From: Eutreptiella sp. 'Long Island Sound 2002'
Lineage: Eukaryota; Euglenozoa; Euglenophyceae; Eutreptiales; Eutreptiaceae
DNA length: 64,000 bases
Assembly (NCBI GenBank): GCA_964036045.1
Contig: OZ038392.1
Span: 17,939,612-18,003,611, forward strand
Reading direction: 5' to 3'
Positions 52,083 to 61,797 of the stretch are shown piece after piece. The translations under genes and the position numbers were made by a program. How positions within the stretch are numbered: the stretch's first letter is position 1; each line of letters begins with the position of its first letter. Below the pieces are notes generated by a model. That model did not search any database, was not told the origin of the DNA, and saw nothing but the letters and a program-made list of their open reading frames with translations.

Positions 52083-54120
52083 CCCGCAACCTGCTAACCA
52101 CTGACCGCTAACCCCCACGGCCACCCCCGGCCGGCCGGCGCCGCGCGGCAACGGCCGGGGAGGTGAGGGCCCCGGCGAGGGCCTGCGCGGGCATCCAGCT
52201 CTCGATAGGGGGGGCGGGTGAAGGGCGCGACCCCCTGGCCGATGGCTGGCCCCCGGGACCAGGGCCGCCATGCCGCCCCCGCCCCCCCCCCCCACGGCCG
52301 ACGAGAGGCATCGCCAGGGGGCCAAAGGGCCCCCCCCAACCCACCCCCCCCCCGCACAGACCCGGGGGCGGGCGAGGAGGCGGCCCCCCCACCCCCCCCC
52401 CCCCCCCGCACCCACCGCAGCAGGGGAGCCACAGGCGCGGCCCTCCGCCCCCCCAGGGCCGGGGGGGCGCCCCCCCCTCAGGGGGAACGGCGGCGCAATG
52501 CGGGCAACGGGGGCTGGGCCTGCTCCCGCGAACCCACACCGGCGTGCCGGAGCAACGCGCACGACGGAGCAGGAAGGAGGCCGCGCCCCACATGACCCTC
52601 CCGTAACCACAGCCCGCTCCGAGGTGACAGAGGGAGGGTATCAAGTCAGATGGGGCCCCCAGGGGGGCGGTCCACGGGCCGCCCCTCACCCCCCCCCACC
52701 CCGGGGCGGCACTTCAGCCCCGACCGCAAGCGCGCGCCGGAAGGGAGCGCACCGGCGACACGGAGAGAGCCAGGAAGGAGTACCACAGGCCGCCGCCTGG
52801 AACGAGAGCAGGGAGGCCGCGGCGCGACACCCCCCCCCCCCCCCCCCCGCCCCCCCACCGGCCCGCCAGCCGCAGGGGCCCCGGCCCCCACCCCCCGAGG
52901 CAGAAGGGACGGACCCCCCCGCCCGAGAGGGGAGCCGGAGTGTGACCCGCCCCGACGCCCCAGCCGGCGGCTCCAATGGGGGCCGCGAAGAGCAAGTGGG
53001 CCCACGCCTGCGCACCAGGACGCCGCGCAGATCGTGCCCAGAGAAGCCGGGTGGGCGCGAACCGGAATGGTATGGGTGGCCACGCCCCCCATGGACAGCA
53101 CGACACCAAGGGACGCCCGCTTTGTTGCCTACCCAGGGAAAGCGGCCCCGCAACCCGCTAACCACTGACCGCTGACCCTCACGGCCACCCCCGGCCGGCC
53201 AGCGCCGCGCGGCAACGGCCGGGAGATGAGGGGCCCCAGGGAGGGACTGCGTGAGGATCCGGCTCTCGGTAGAGGGGGGCGGGGGAAGGGCGCGACCCCC
53301 CTGGCCGATGGCTGGCCCCCGGGGCCGGGACCGCCAAGCCGCCCTCCCCCCCCCCCCTTTTGGCCGACAGGGGGCATCGCCAGGGGACCGAAGGACCCCC
53401 CCCACTCCCCCCCCCCCCCCCCCCCTCCCACACAGGCCCGAGAGCGAGCGGGGTGCCCCCCCCCCCCCCCCCCCGCACCCACCCCAGCTGGGGAGCCACA
53501 GGCGCGGCCCTCCGCCCCCCCAGGGCCGGGGGGGCGCCCCCACCAACAGGAGGAACGGCGACACGGTAAGGGCAACGGCGGCTGGACCTGCCCCCGCGAA
53601 CCCACACCGGCGTGCCGGAGCAACGCGCACAACGGAACACGAAGGAGGCCGCGCCCCGCATGACCCTCCCGTGACCACAGCCCACTCCGAGGGGACAGAG
53701 GGGGGGTCTGCAGGTCAGCCGGGGCCCCCAGGGGAGCGGTCCACGGGCCGCCCCTCACCCCCCCCCGCCCCGGGGCGGCACTTCAGCCCCGACCGCACGC
53801 GCGCGCCGGAGGGGAGAGCCAGAAAGGGGTACCGCAGGCCGCCGCCCGGAACGAGAGCGGGGAGGCCACAGCGCGACACCCCCCCCGAGGCAAGGGGGAT
53901 GGGCCCCCCCCACCCGAGAGAGGAGCCGGAGTGTGACCCGCCCCCCCGCCCCCCCGCCGGCCCACAAGGGGGCCGCGAAGAACAAGCGGGCCCACGCCTG
54001 CGCACCGGGACGCCGCACAGATCGTACCCGGAGAGGCTGGGTGAACACGAACCGGAGTGGTATGGGGGGCCACGCCCCCCATGGACAGCGCAACGCCAGT
54101 GACGCCCGCTTTGTTGCCTG
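52083..54120 (+). repeat. Tandem repeat, two units of about 1,065 bp
   Basis: Unit 1 starts CCCGCAACCTGCTAACCACT (52083) and unit 2 CCCGCAACCCGCTAACCACT (about 53148). They match along their length, including GGCAACGGCCGGG, the AGCCACAGGCGCGGCCCTCC block, GAGCAACGCGCAC, and the ends CGCTTTGTTGCCTRCCCAGG. Unit 2 is about 90 bp shorter. Variation is mainly in C-run length. Tandem UTR repeats of this sort occur in some LINEs. Confidence 0.85.
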
Positions 54121-54394
54121 CCCAGGGAAGGCAGAGGGACGGAAAGAGGCAGAGCGACCCCCCGCCCTACAGTCAGTCGGCGACCCGGTGGTGCTACTGC
54201 CCGCCTCTTACCCCTGTGCACGTCAGTTGGCGATCCAACGCACCCCACCCAGCCCCCTCCCCCCCTGTCCCGACCCCGTGCGCGTGGACTGGGGCCTCCC
54301 GGCACGCGCAACACGCTTCACAGCGCACAGCCCCACCCTCAGGACTGGATTCATAGCCGACGACACCCCTCAGTGGCGTAAGAGACTCCCGCGG

Positions 54395-54460
54395 CCCAGT
54401 AGTGAGAGCGTCGGTCTTCAATCGTCCAGTGCGGGGGTTCGATCCCGGGCGTTGGTGCTC
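54395..54460 (+). other. tRNA-like segment with A- and B-box motifs
   Basis: GGCCCAGTAGTGAGAGCG resembles a tRNA A box, and GGGGGTTCGATCCCGGGC 35 bp later is a near-perfect B box. Stems do not fold into an intact tRNA, so this looks like a tRNA-derived SINE head or degenerate tRNA within LINE-C. Other box-like motifs: GGGGTTCGAACCAGC at 54710 and GACGCAGTGGGTAAGCGCC at 55773. Confidence 0.4.
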
Positions 54461-56029
54461 CTGGGATCCCTGCACGTAGAGCTCTCTAGTTGGCGACGTG
54501 GGAACCACCCCCCCCTCCAGCAACTCGCGCCACCACCGATACCGGTGGATCGGGTGGAGGTCTCGTTCGTTTTACCCCCCACCCAAGAAAAACAAAAGAC
54601 ATGGGAGCCACCCACCCCTGCAGCAGTGCGCACCGTCACCTGTACTCAAACAGGTCGATGGGAGGCCTCGCCCGGTATTCGAAGGGATCGGTGGGAGACC
54701 ACCGATCCCGGGGTTCGAACCAGCTCCTTCGCGGCGCGCGCCTGGTGCGCTACCTCCGGGGCGGCTGCCTTCAGAGATACATCGGCACCCGGGTCACAGA
54801 ACAAACGCGCCCGCAACCCCCTCCCCCTGTGCTAAGAGTAAGCCCGCGGTAGGGCTGCTCTGCTGGGCCATGAACCGGGACATTGGAGCACCACTCCAGC
54901 CACGGTCACCCCAACCCCCCCACGCATCCCGCAGGGCGAAGCTCCGTGCGCATCAGGCTCGTCATGAGAATCCGGCGGGCCGGCGCCTGGACACCAAGAC
55001 GACACCTCTCTCCCCCCCCGCAAGAACAGAGCGGGGCCCCCACAACCGCACGCCCGCAACGCAGACCCCGACAGCCCACCTAGTGGACGGGCAGATGAGG
55101 GAAGAGGAACGCAAGACCCAGAACGCCCCACGCAACGGACGAAGGCACCCCCCCGGGGACGCCCAGCCGCCGCCCCCGCAACCCCAAGCCAAGTAGGGGG
55201 GAACCGGGACCGGACCGCCCCCCCCCAAGCACGCCAGACGGAGCACGGGACCGGGGCAGGACACGCGGAGGGGCACGGACCACATGGAACGGCCCTACCA
55301 GCGCCCAGTGCCGGGACCACGCGAGATGCGCGCGCCACACCACCCAGCGGGGAGCGGACATCGCGAGAGCGTGAGCGCACACACACGAAAAGGACACGCG
55401 GGGACCACCAGAAGGGCAACCGGACCGAGCGCGCGGAACGCACAGACCACATGGAATGGCGTACCAGCGAGCGAGGATAAGGGACACCCGGACGGGACGG
55501 CCCGCCACACGCAACGCGGGATACGCGGGGCGGGAAGGGGGAAGAAGGGGAGACACAACACCAGGTACCGGCCCGAACCCCCCCGAACCGGCCGCGAGCG
55601 CCGCGCACACACAGACGGGACACTGCACCCGCCAAGGCAGTAGTGGCGCACAGCGCCACGCCCCAACCCCTAGGCTAGGCAGCCTCCGCGCCAGCCCAAG
55701 GGGGTCCCACTGGCGACAAGCCAGTAGCACGGGCCCGGCGGCGCCGGTGCCCCGGGCGACCACGCATTAGGGGGGCGACGCAGTGGGTAAGCGCCCGCGG
55801 CCACGGCTGCGAATTGATGCACTGACCGGGGAGTGGCGAAACGGGGACGCCGGGGAAGGACGGGGCTCCGAGCTCTGTGAACCCGGGGGACTCCGCCACC
55901 AGGCAGGAGGTGCGTCTTTGAGGGCCCCCTACTAGGACCCGGTGGGGAGGATATCACCTGGCCCGACCAGGTGGCCCCCCGGGGCCGAAAAGCGTCTAGT
56001 ACCCGCAAAATCTAAACCTCAAACCTCAA

Positions 56030-56514
56030 ACTTCTCATGCACATGAGCCTTCGACCGTCAATGATTACATGCAACGAGCTGAGCGTACCTTCGATTCTGT
56101 GCGTGCAATGCTTGCCGAGGGACGTCGACGCCAGATGCACGTAGTCCTACAAATGGACCGACACGTTCGAGTGCCTGAAGTGGAAGAACGATGGTGGGTC
56201 TTGGTGCCGGAATATCGACATAAATGGAAACTCGATGTTGTCTGGTGCGGCGCTTACAAAGTCCTCGAGGTACTGAACAAGGGCGAGAACGTTAAACTGG
56301 ACATCCCTGCCCTCTTCGATGGATTGCGACTTTTCAATCGAGACAGCATAAAGCCTTACATCCATCGAGAGGGACAGCCAGTTTTGGAATTCCCGATGCC
56401 ACCTGTCAAAACCGGGGACTCCCCTCGACTTGTCAAGATCCTGGCTAGACGTCGAGTGGGATCTAAAAAGCGCCGCACGTTCCTGTACTGTGGTGAATGG
56501 GATGACGACACATG
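56030..56514 (+). repeat. 484-bp target duplication, right copy
   Basis: Identical to 48744-49228; followed by the genuine continuation of the gypsy pol frame. The preceding A at 56030 may belong to the LINE-C tail. Confidence 0.95.
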
Positions 56515-56587
56515 GTCTTGGGAGTCGAGTAAATCTCTAGAGGAGGATCCCGTGTACCTTCAGTTCCTTCAACTCCACCCTGAGTAA
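56069..56587 (+). CDS. Gypsy integrase C-terminus with chromodomain-like tail
   Basis: Right-hand copy of the pol end. After the SH3-like segment (VEERWWVLVPEYRHKWKLDV) it reads LVKILARRRVGSKKRRTFLY and CGEWDDDTWSWESSKSLEED, ending LQLHPE and a stop at 56587. The pattern (basic strand, aromatic, TW, acidic loop, end helix) resembles a divergent chromodomain, as in chromoviruses, where it steers integration to marked chromatin. The part after TW is missing from the left copy because LINE-C entered exactly there. Confidence 0.65.
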   Translation: MQRAERTFDSVRAMLAEGRRRQMHVVLQMDRHVRVPEVEERWWVLVPEYRHKWKLDVVWCGAYKVLEVLNKGENVKLDIPALFDGLRLFNRDSIKPYIHREGQPVLEFPMPPVKTGDSPRLVKILARRRVGSKKRRTFLYCGEWDDDTWSWESSKSLEEDPVYLQFLQLHPE

Positions 56588-56880
56588 CCTCACCTTTTTG
56601 CAGCGTGAAGTCCTCGAAGACTCATGCGTGGATCCAGATGGATTGCTGGAGCCCAACAGACACATACGACCTGTAGCTCCACCCCTCGAACATCCCAGGA
56701 CCTACCGAAGATACGTTTGATCCATAGCTCCGAACGAACCGAACGCGTGCAACTTGAATTAACGAGAGGCATCATGTATTCGGAAGAGAGATCTAGAGTG
56801 GGCTTGATGTTGGAAGAACGAGGCGAGCTGATAGAGGTCCTACGTCGAAATGTCCGCGCCAGCCCCAACACTTGGCGCAA

Positions 56881-57580
56881 ATGAAAGTTATTGTCGACAC
56901 GGCTTCGAGCCTTGTGACTGCAGAAGCGGTTCGATTCGCTCTGCAGAGTGCTCTCGCCGATGGCCAGTATGTGCATCAACACCTCGGTCGACTCTAAGAA
57001 GAAACTTCTCAAACCAACATGCTTGAGGTCATTGACCAATATGCCCTCGGCCCCCCAGTCGATGACGTCAGTGCCTTCATCGTTGTTCGAAGAGTTTCGA
57101 TTGCTGACACACCGTGGTGGCGAGTCGATACGCGAACTGGTCAGTTCTACCATAGCATGGCCTGGTACTGGTTCAAAGTAAACCTATCGATGGTCCACCG
57201 GTCAACATGACGCGTTCTCCTTTGAAGTCACCAATCGAACGGGTTTGTGGAACGAGGACGTTTGGAAGCTGTCGAATCTTTGGGATTTCTATGCGAACAA
57301 GGCACAGACATTGCGACCAGGACAATTTTGGGCGCTTTCCCGTGAAAATGTCTTCGTATTCCAGTACAAGTGCCCCGCCGACGGTCGGCCTGATGATCCC
57401 AACCTTCGATGGCTCAATCATCGATCTGGTATCCTAATTCAGAAGCGTGCCCTCGAAAGCGACACTCGCCGACACTACACGGGTCATGACACCTTCAAGT
57501 TCATGGCTGGCGTCGAAACGCTGAACGGACTGCTAAGGCGACAGTCGGAACGCCAAGTAATGGCTGATTCGACAGTCTGA
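56881..57580 (+). pseudogene. Extra ORF between pol and 3' LTR, unknown function
   Basis: Reads MKVIVDTASSLVTAEAVRFA from 56881 and meets a stop near 56995. The same frame continues MLEVIDQYALGPPVDDVSAF and VDTRTGQFYHSMAWYWFKVN to 57210, then a one-base shift leads to 57245-57580 with MWNEDVWKLSNLWDFYANKA, RPGQFWALSRENVFVFQYKC and HDTFKFMAGVETLNGLLRRQ. The composition is that of a real globular protein. No signal peptide or membrane segment, so not an env. Extra ORFs in this place are known in several plant and algal gypsy lineages. Function unknown. Confidence 0.5.
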
Positions 57581-57645
57581 ATGCCAAGTAATGGCTGATT
57601 CGACAGTCTGGATGCCAAGTAATTGCTGATTCGACAGTCAGGACG
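57549..57645 (+). repeat. Tandem repeat, three units of about 32 bp
   Basis: CGCCAAGTAATGGCTGATTC + GACAGTCTG, repeated as TGCCAAGTAATGGCTGATTC and TGCCAAGTAATTGCTGATTC, with a fourth decayed start (CGCCATTAATGG). Lies in the untranslated 3' region of the gypsy element. Confidence 0.8.
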
Positions 57646-58063
57646 CCATTAATGGTGTCACCTGCCTCCATATGTCCTGTCGAATTGACAGATGTATAGG
57701 CCCGTTGGGTGTTTGTCTGCTGGGCACTCAGCTTCGACAGCTGTGCCCAATGTTATGATATTTCGGCGGGCCCACAGCCTTGCTGTTGGTAGCGCCCGTG
57801 CACTGTGCCTGGCGAAGTTGTCTTCTGCAGCTTCCGCCAAGACACAGCCGTGGCAGAGTCCAACACGGCGTATGAATGAGGCGCTGACGACAGGTATACA
57901 ATGTACTGTACCTCAGTGTGTGGGTTTCGACCACTATTATGCTTCAGTAGCCAGCACATGTCGAGGTAAAAAAAAACTTTTTTCTGGGCCTGTCCTTCGG
58001 GTTCGACCACGTGACGCCCACCCAGAGCAATGAGATCTCTTCGAGGTCTCAAGGGGGGGGTAG
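57646..58063 (+). other. Gypsy 3' non-coding region with polypurine tract
   Basis: No gene seen. The run AAGGGGGGGG (58051-58060), followed by TAG and the LTR, is the likely primer for plus-strand synthesis. Confidence 0.7.
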
Positions 58064-58347
58064 TGTTATGGCTTCGAACAGCAGCAGCGCAGCGAGTGCG
58101 CGAGTTGCAGTCGCAATCGCACTGCAGCCTGTGAATACTTAAGAAGCATCGAATGCCAGCTGTGTGAATGAAGTGCTGTATGATACCTCGATATCTGGAC
58201 AGCTTTTTTGTCTTCGAATTTGTGAAGTGTCTATGTATTGGTGCCCCGTCTAAAGATCCTGCGAGGTTTGTCGATTTGGGATTTTGGATTTTCGAGAAAC
58301 AAGAGGAACAGGAGTACAAGAGAGTTCCCAAGAAGCAAACCACAACA
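58064..58347 (+). repeat. 3' LTR
   Basis: 284 bp, TGTTATGGCTTCG to AACCACAACA; the pair of 23181-23464. Followed by GGAT, the same four bases that precede the 5' LTR. Confidence 0.92.
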
Positions 58348-58749
58348 GGATGATCTCAAGGGACTTTGACCTCGTACATGCCCCCGTGACTCCCATGCAC
58401 ACTTGCACAGGACGGAGACACTAACATCCATTGATGAAATCAAATCCATCGTGAGCAAACCATCGGGATGCGACGAAATCAAAGCGTTTCCTTTCTGGTC
58501 TAAATACAAGGAGAGAGAGACATATGCACAACAGTCAAAGAAACATGTAAACGCATTCATGCAAACGCCAAACCATGTTCAGGTTATGGTAAAGAACCAC
58601 AAGAAGAAGAGAAGGAAGCTAGGCCCACCACACCACTGCAGAGGGTTTTTGGAGGCCCCGAATCTACCCAAAGTCCCAGAGCCAACGGAAGGGGGGAAGG
58701 GGGTGACATCCAGTTTCGAATCCAGGAAACACGTGGGATCTATAGGGGA
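58348..58749 (+). other. Flank with a short unrecognised ORF
   Basis: A plus-strand frame 58403-58825 has protein-like composition at first (EIKAFPFWSKYKERETYAQQ, NAFMQTPNHVQVMVKNHKKK) but runs into the 3-kb repeat. No domain recognised; could be a fragment of an older element. Confidence 0.3.
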
Positions 58750-61700
58750 CAGTTTCCCTGAAATATCCCATCTCAGGTCATGGATCGAAACACAAGGGTC
58801 TATCCTAAGCGTAAGGTCAAATTGAGCAGGCAGAGCAAAAATGCACAGAGTGGTTGGCACAAAAATGTTCATGGTGCCCCTACCATGGGGATGCAGAGAC
58901 CCTCATGTCGGGCATGGGTCAAGGGGACTACAGGCCACCTGACCATCAACATGCCTTTACTAGGGATTGACTTGAAGAGGTCGGCCCACGTCTCAGCATA
59001 TACCCCAGGGGGGGGTTTAATTCCCATGACCTCACCATCAATACCCTATATGGGGGGGTCATGGCGCCTCCACGTTTGCCAAGCTTCGGCGCTCCAATTC
59101 ACCAAAGTGGGGGAGCATATACTCCAGGATGTTCTCTCACTTGCCCGCACTTGACAATTCCTGAGCTTGCTGTGGCAGGGCAGGAGAGTCAGAACATGAC
59201 AAGGCACTTCAGCAAAAGTTACTAAAATGACATACCAAGCAGGTTAATCCTGGGTAGGAAATATGGACTCTGCATGGGACACAAGTGCATATATGCAAGG
59301 CCTAAGTCCTCATGGTGAACCATGCAGGGGGACCCAAATCAAGGTGCCATAGGCTCACTGCTGTAAGCCGAGGGAATAGTCGCGCGTCAGGTCAGAAAAC
59401 AGCAAGAAAGCTAAATTTTGAGATGACATATGGGTTTGGTCCGATCCCATAAGGGTAGTCCATAGCCCAGGCTCCTTACTTATGAGGAATAGACACTGAT
59501 GAGAGGCCATGGGTGAAATATTTGCCCAAATCCTGAAGATGGCTTAACGTTCCCATGGCCCAGAAGTGACCTCATGAAAATTGGAATTTTCAACAGAATT
59601 CCAATGAAAATCCAAAACAGTGAGCCTATGTACCAATACCCTTCCACCACATGCTCAGTACAACGTAGGAAGCATCATTCAGACATAGGAGAAGACCCAA
59701 AGGTCTAACTCCTCAGGAGTTCTTTACTGTTTACCCGCCAAATGACTACATGACAGGGTGGTTTTCAGGGTCCATATGGTACATCTCTGGGACCATGTAA
59801 AACCACACTCCTATACACTTGGCAGGCTGGTTCCAATGGACTTAGTAAGTGATAGAACATACCAAAAGAAGTTCAAATACCTAAAGTAGAAGCATTGGGG
59901 AGGTCTTGGGTCAACGATCAAGGAGATTGGGCCCAAAGACCCAAAAGAATCAAGTGAATGAAGTGAACACGCAAAGTTTGAAATCTCCAAAATGTTTTAG
60001 AGATTGCAATGGTGTGGCAAGTGCAAAGTGAGTTATCACCAAGTAGAAGCATGCACGTTGAGTGGAAAGCATGCTCTTTCATTGAAATGACACTTTCATC
60101 CAAACTCAACATATACATGAAAACATGAGTTCGAAAGGTGGACACATGAACTGAGTAAATTTGGGCAATGTGCTCATGACCAAATTTACTATTAGCAAAA
60201 CTTTGCCGAAATGTCACAGACAAAAAATGAGGATAGCGCCAAGAGAAAATTCCACAGCGACTCAAAACTACCACATATGTATAGTACGGACCATGGAGAC
60301 CACGAATGATCGAACGTTCGACCAAGAACTCAATGGTAGTGATTCTCCATGGTCGTCGCAAGTGAACACATGAAAAAAACAAATTCAAGACACAACCACT
60401 AAAATTCATGGGTGTCCCCATGTACAATGATTCACGGCCACACAAAGCACATTAACAAAAGTAGACACATGTGACAACACACGGAAACAGCACTTAAACT
60501 CGAACGCGACGCGAGCTTGGAGATCGAAGCTCGAGAACCAGGCCAATGAAAGGATCAAAAATGAGTGCTTCTTTGGCATAAAATCGATGTGCCAAAATGA
60601 GCTCAAAAAAGTATAAAATTTCGAACCAAAAGATAGTGAAAGCGTCGAAACGCAACTAAAACTCAGACATATATTGCTTGTACTCACCAAGTACGAACAA
60701 TCTGAGCTCTTACTTCTTTCCCTTCGCCATTATATCTCGGAGCCATAGTGGCTAACTTTGAGCACATGAAAACAAACTGCTCAAAATTCCGAAACAAGAA
60801 TTGACACCAAAAATTGCCAATGGCTCAAATGAACTTGAATTAAGATGATTATGAGACTGGAGACTCATCGTTACGACGTCAAAAATGAATTACGAAAAAA
60901 CTCGACAATGAGACAACACACTAAGTCGAGAACATTGCAACATGAACACAACAAAAATGCACTATTTATGCATCGAAGTGGGTCCCACCATGGAGTGCGG
61001 TGACCCATCACGATCATATCTCGATGTTGCAAAGGAAAGGGAAGGCAAAACCAAAATGTATACCAATGTTGGGTTCACCCTGGAATCAATGAAATCAACT
61101 TGAGCTTGAGATTCACCATGGTCTCTTCACCACAACCAAAACTCAATTTAATTCTAATAATTATGGCATATCTCCAAACTGGCTTGCAACTCACACAAAC
61201 AAATAACATACCATTGCAGAGGAGAGTCATGCGATTCCAACGCATCTCTCATCAAAAGAATTGGATGCAAAATCTTAATTTACGGTTAAGTTGAAGTGAC
61301 AACATGAAATGCGTAAGATATGCATGACATGCCTAAACTAACAATGGGGGGTAAAAGAAAAAGGCACCGTAAAGTGCTGGCAAGGATGCCTCAGGTGTCC
61401 CTATACTTCAAATGCCTGGGCATCATGACGTTAAGGGGGTTCTGAAAATAGTGGCACCGGAGCCCGAACTTTTAATTCCCTATTATAAACTAAGTATTGA
61501 CTATTACAACCATGCAGTCAGGATTAATTTATCTCAACAAGCTGGACATGTCGTAAAGGCCAGTTCATGGTATCCCGATCTGGGTCGCCAGATCCCAACT
61601 GGCAATTTGCCCGCAAATTGGCGGGACGCCGGTTCACCACCAGGCGGCTGCCAATACCTAACTTCTGTACCTATGCAATTTTAAGGCAAATTCGCATAAT

Positions 61701-61797
61701 TATCAACAGGGCAAGGATTTTTCTATCAACTGATACAAAAGCGGCGGAAAAACACGCCGAGTTCCCTGGTATTCGTACTGCAGGTTCAAGTCAAAAG
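58750..61797. repeat. 3-kb non-coding repeat, copy 2
   Basis: Direct-orientation match to 5780-8800, from TTTCCCTGAAATATCCCATC to CTGCAGGTTCAAGTCAAAAG. Small indels throughout. Neither copy contains a conserved coding frame. Confidence 0.75.

Larger units (their letters stand above)
51938..56011 (+). other. 3' untranslated region of LINE-C
   Basis: GC-rich with C runs up to about 20 and no coherent protein. Contains the tandem repeat (52083-54120), pol-III-like box motifs (54395-54460, 54670-54735, 55765-55790) and the terminal AAACCTC tail. Many ORFs on both strands are compositional. Confidence 0.6.
49229..56029 (+). mobile_element. LINE-C: 6.8-kb GC-rich 5'-truncated LINE with 484-bp target duplication
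   Basis: 6,801 bp inserted between two identical 484-bp copies of gypsy integrase sequence. The 3' end carries a short repeated tail (CTAAACCTCAAACCTCAAA, 56012-56030), the kind that ends many LINEs. The coding part (to 51934) is Ala/Pro/Arg-rich, and its end resembles the C-terminus of LINE-B ORF-II. The long 3' region (51938-56011) contains a 1.07-kb tandem repeat and tRNA-like boxes. No RT is present, so it is a dead-on-arrival copy whose full-length parent is elsewhere. Confidence 0.85.
23181..58347 (+). mobile_element. Ty3/gypsy LTR retrotransposon split by nested LINE insertions
   Basis: LTRs of 284 bp at 23181-23464 and 58064-58347, both TGTTATGG...CCACAACA, differ at about 13 positions. 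A 4-bp direct repeat GGAT (23177-23180 and 58348-58351) marks the target duplication. The order gag, CCHC, protease, RT, RNase H, integrase and a chromodomain-like tail is Ty3/gypsy (chromovirus-like). After removing LINE-A with LINE-B (about 26520-46250) and LINE-C with one 484-bp duplicate, about 8.1 kb remain. Several frameshifts and stops show it is inactive. Confidence 0.9.

Noticed and set aside
54395-54460. A functional tRNA gene
   Set aside because: Has box-like motifs but acceptor and anticodon stems do not pair well; reported only as tRNA-like.
5780-61797. A single giant LTR element with 3-kb LTRs enclosing the window
   Set aside because: No primer site or polypurine tract at the inner edges, no flanking duplication, and the interior contains several unrelated elements with their own ends.
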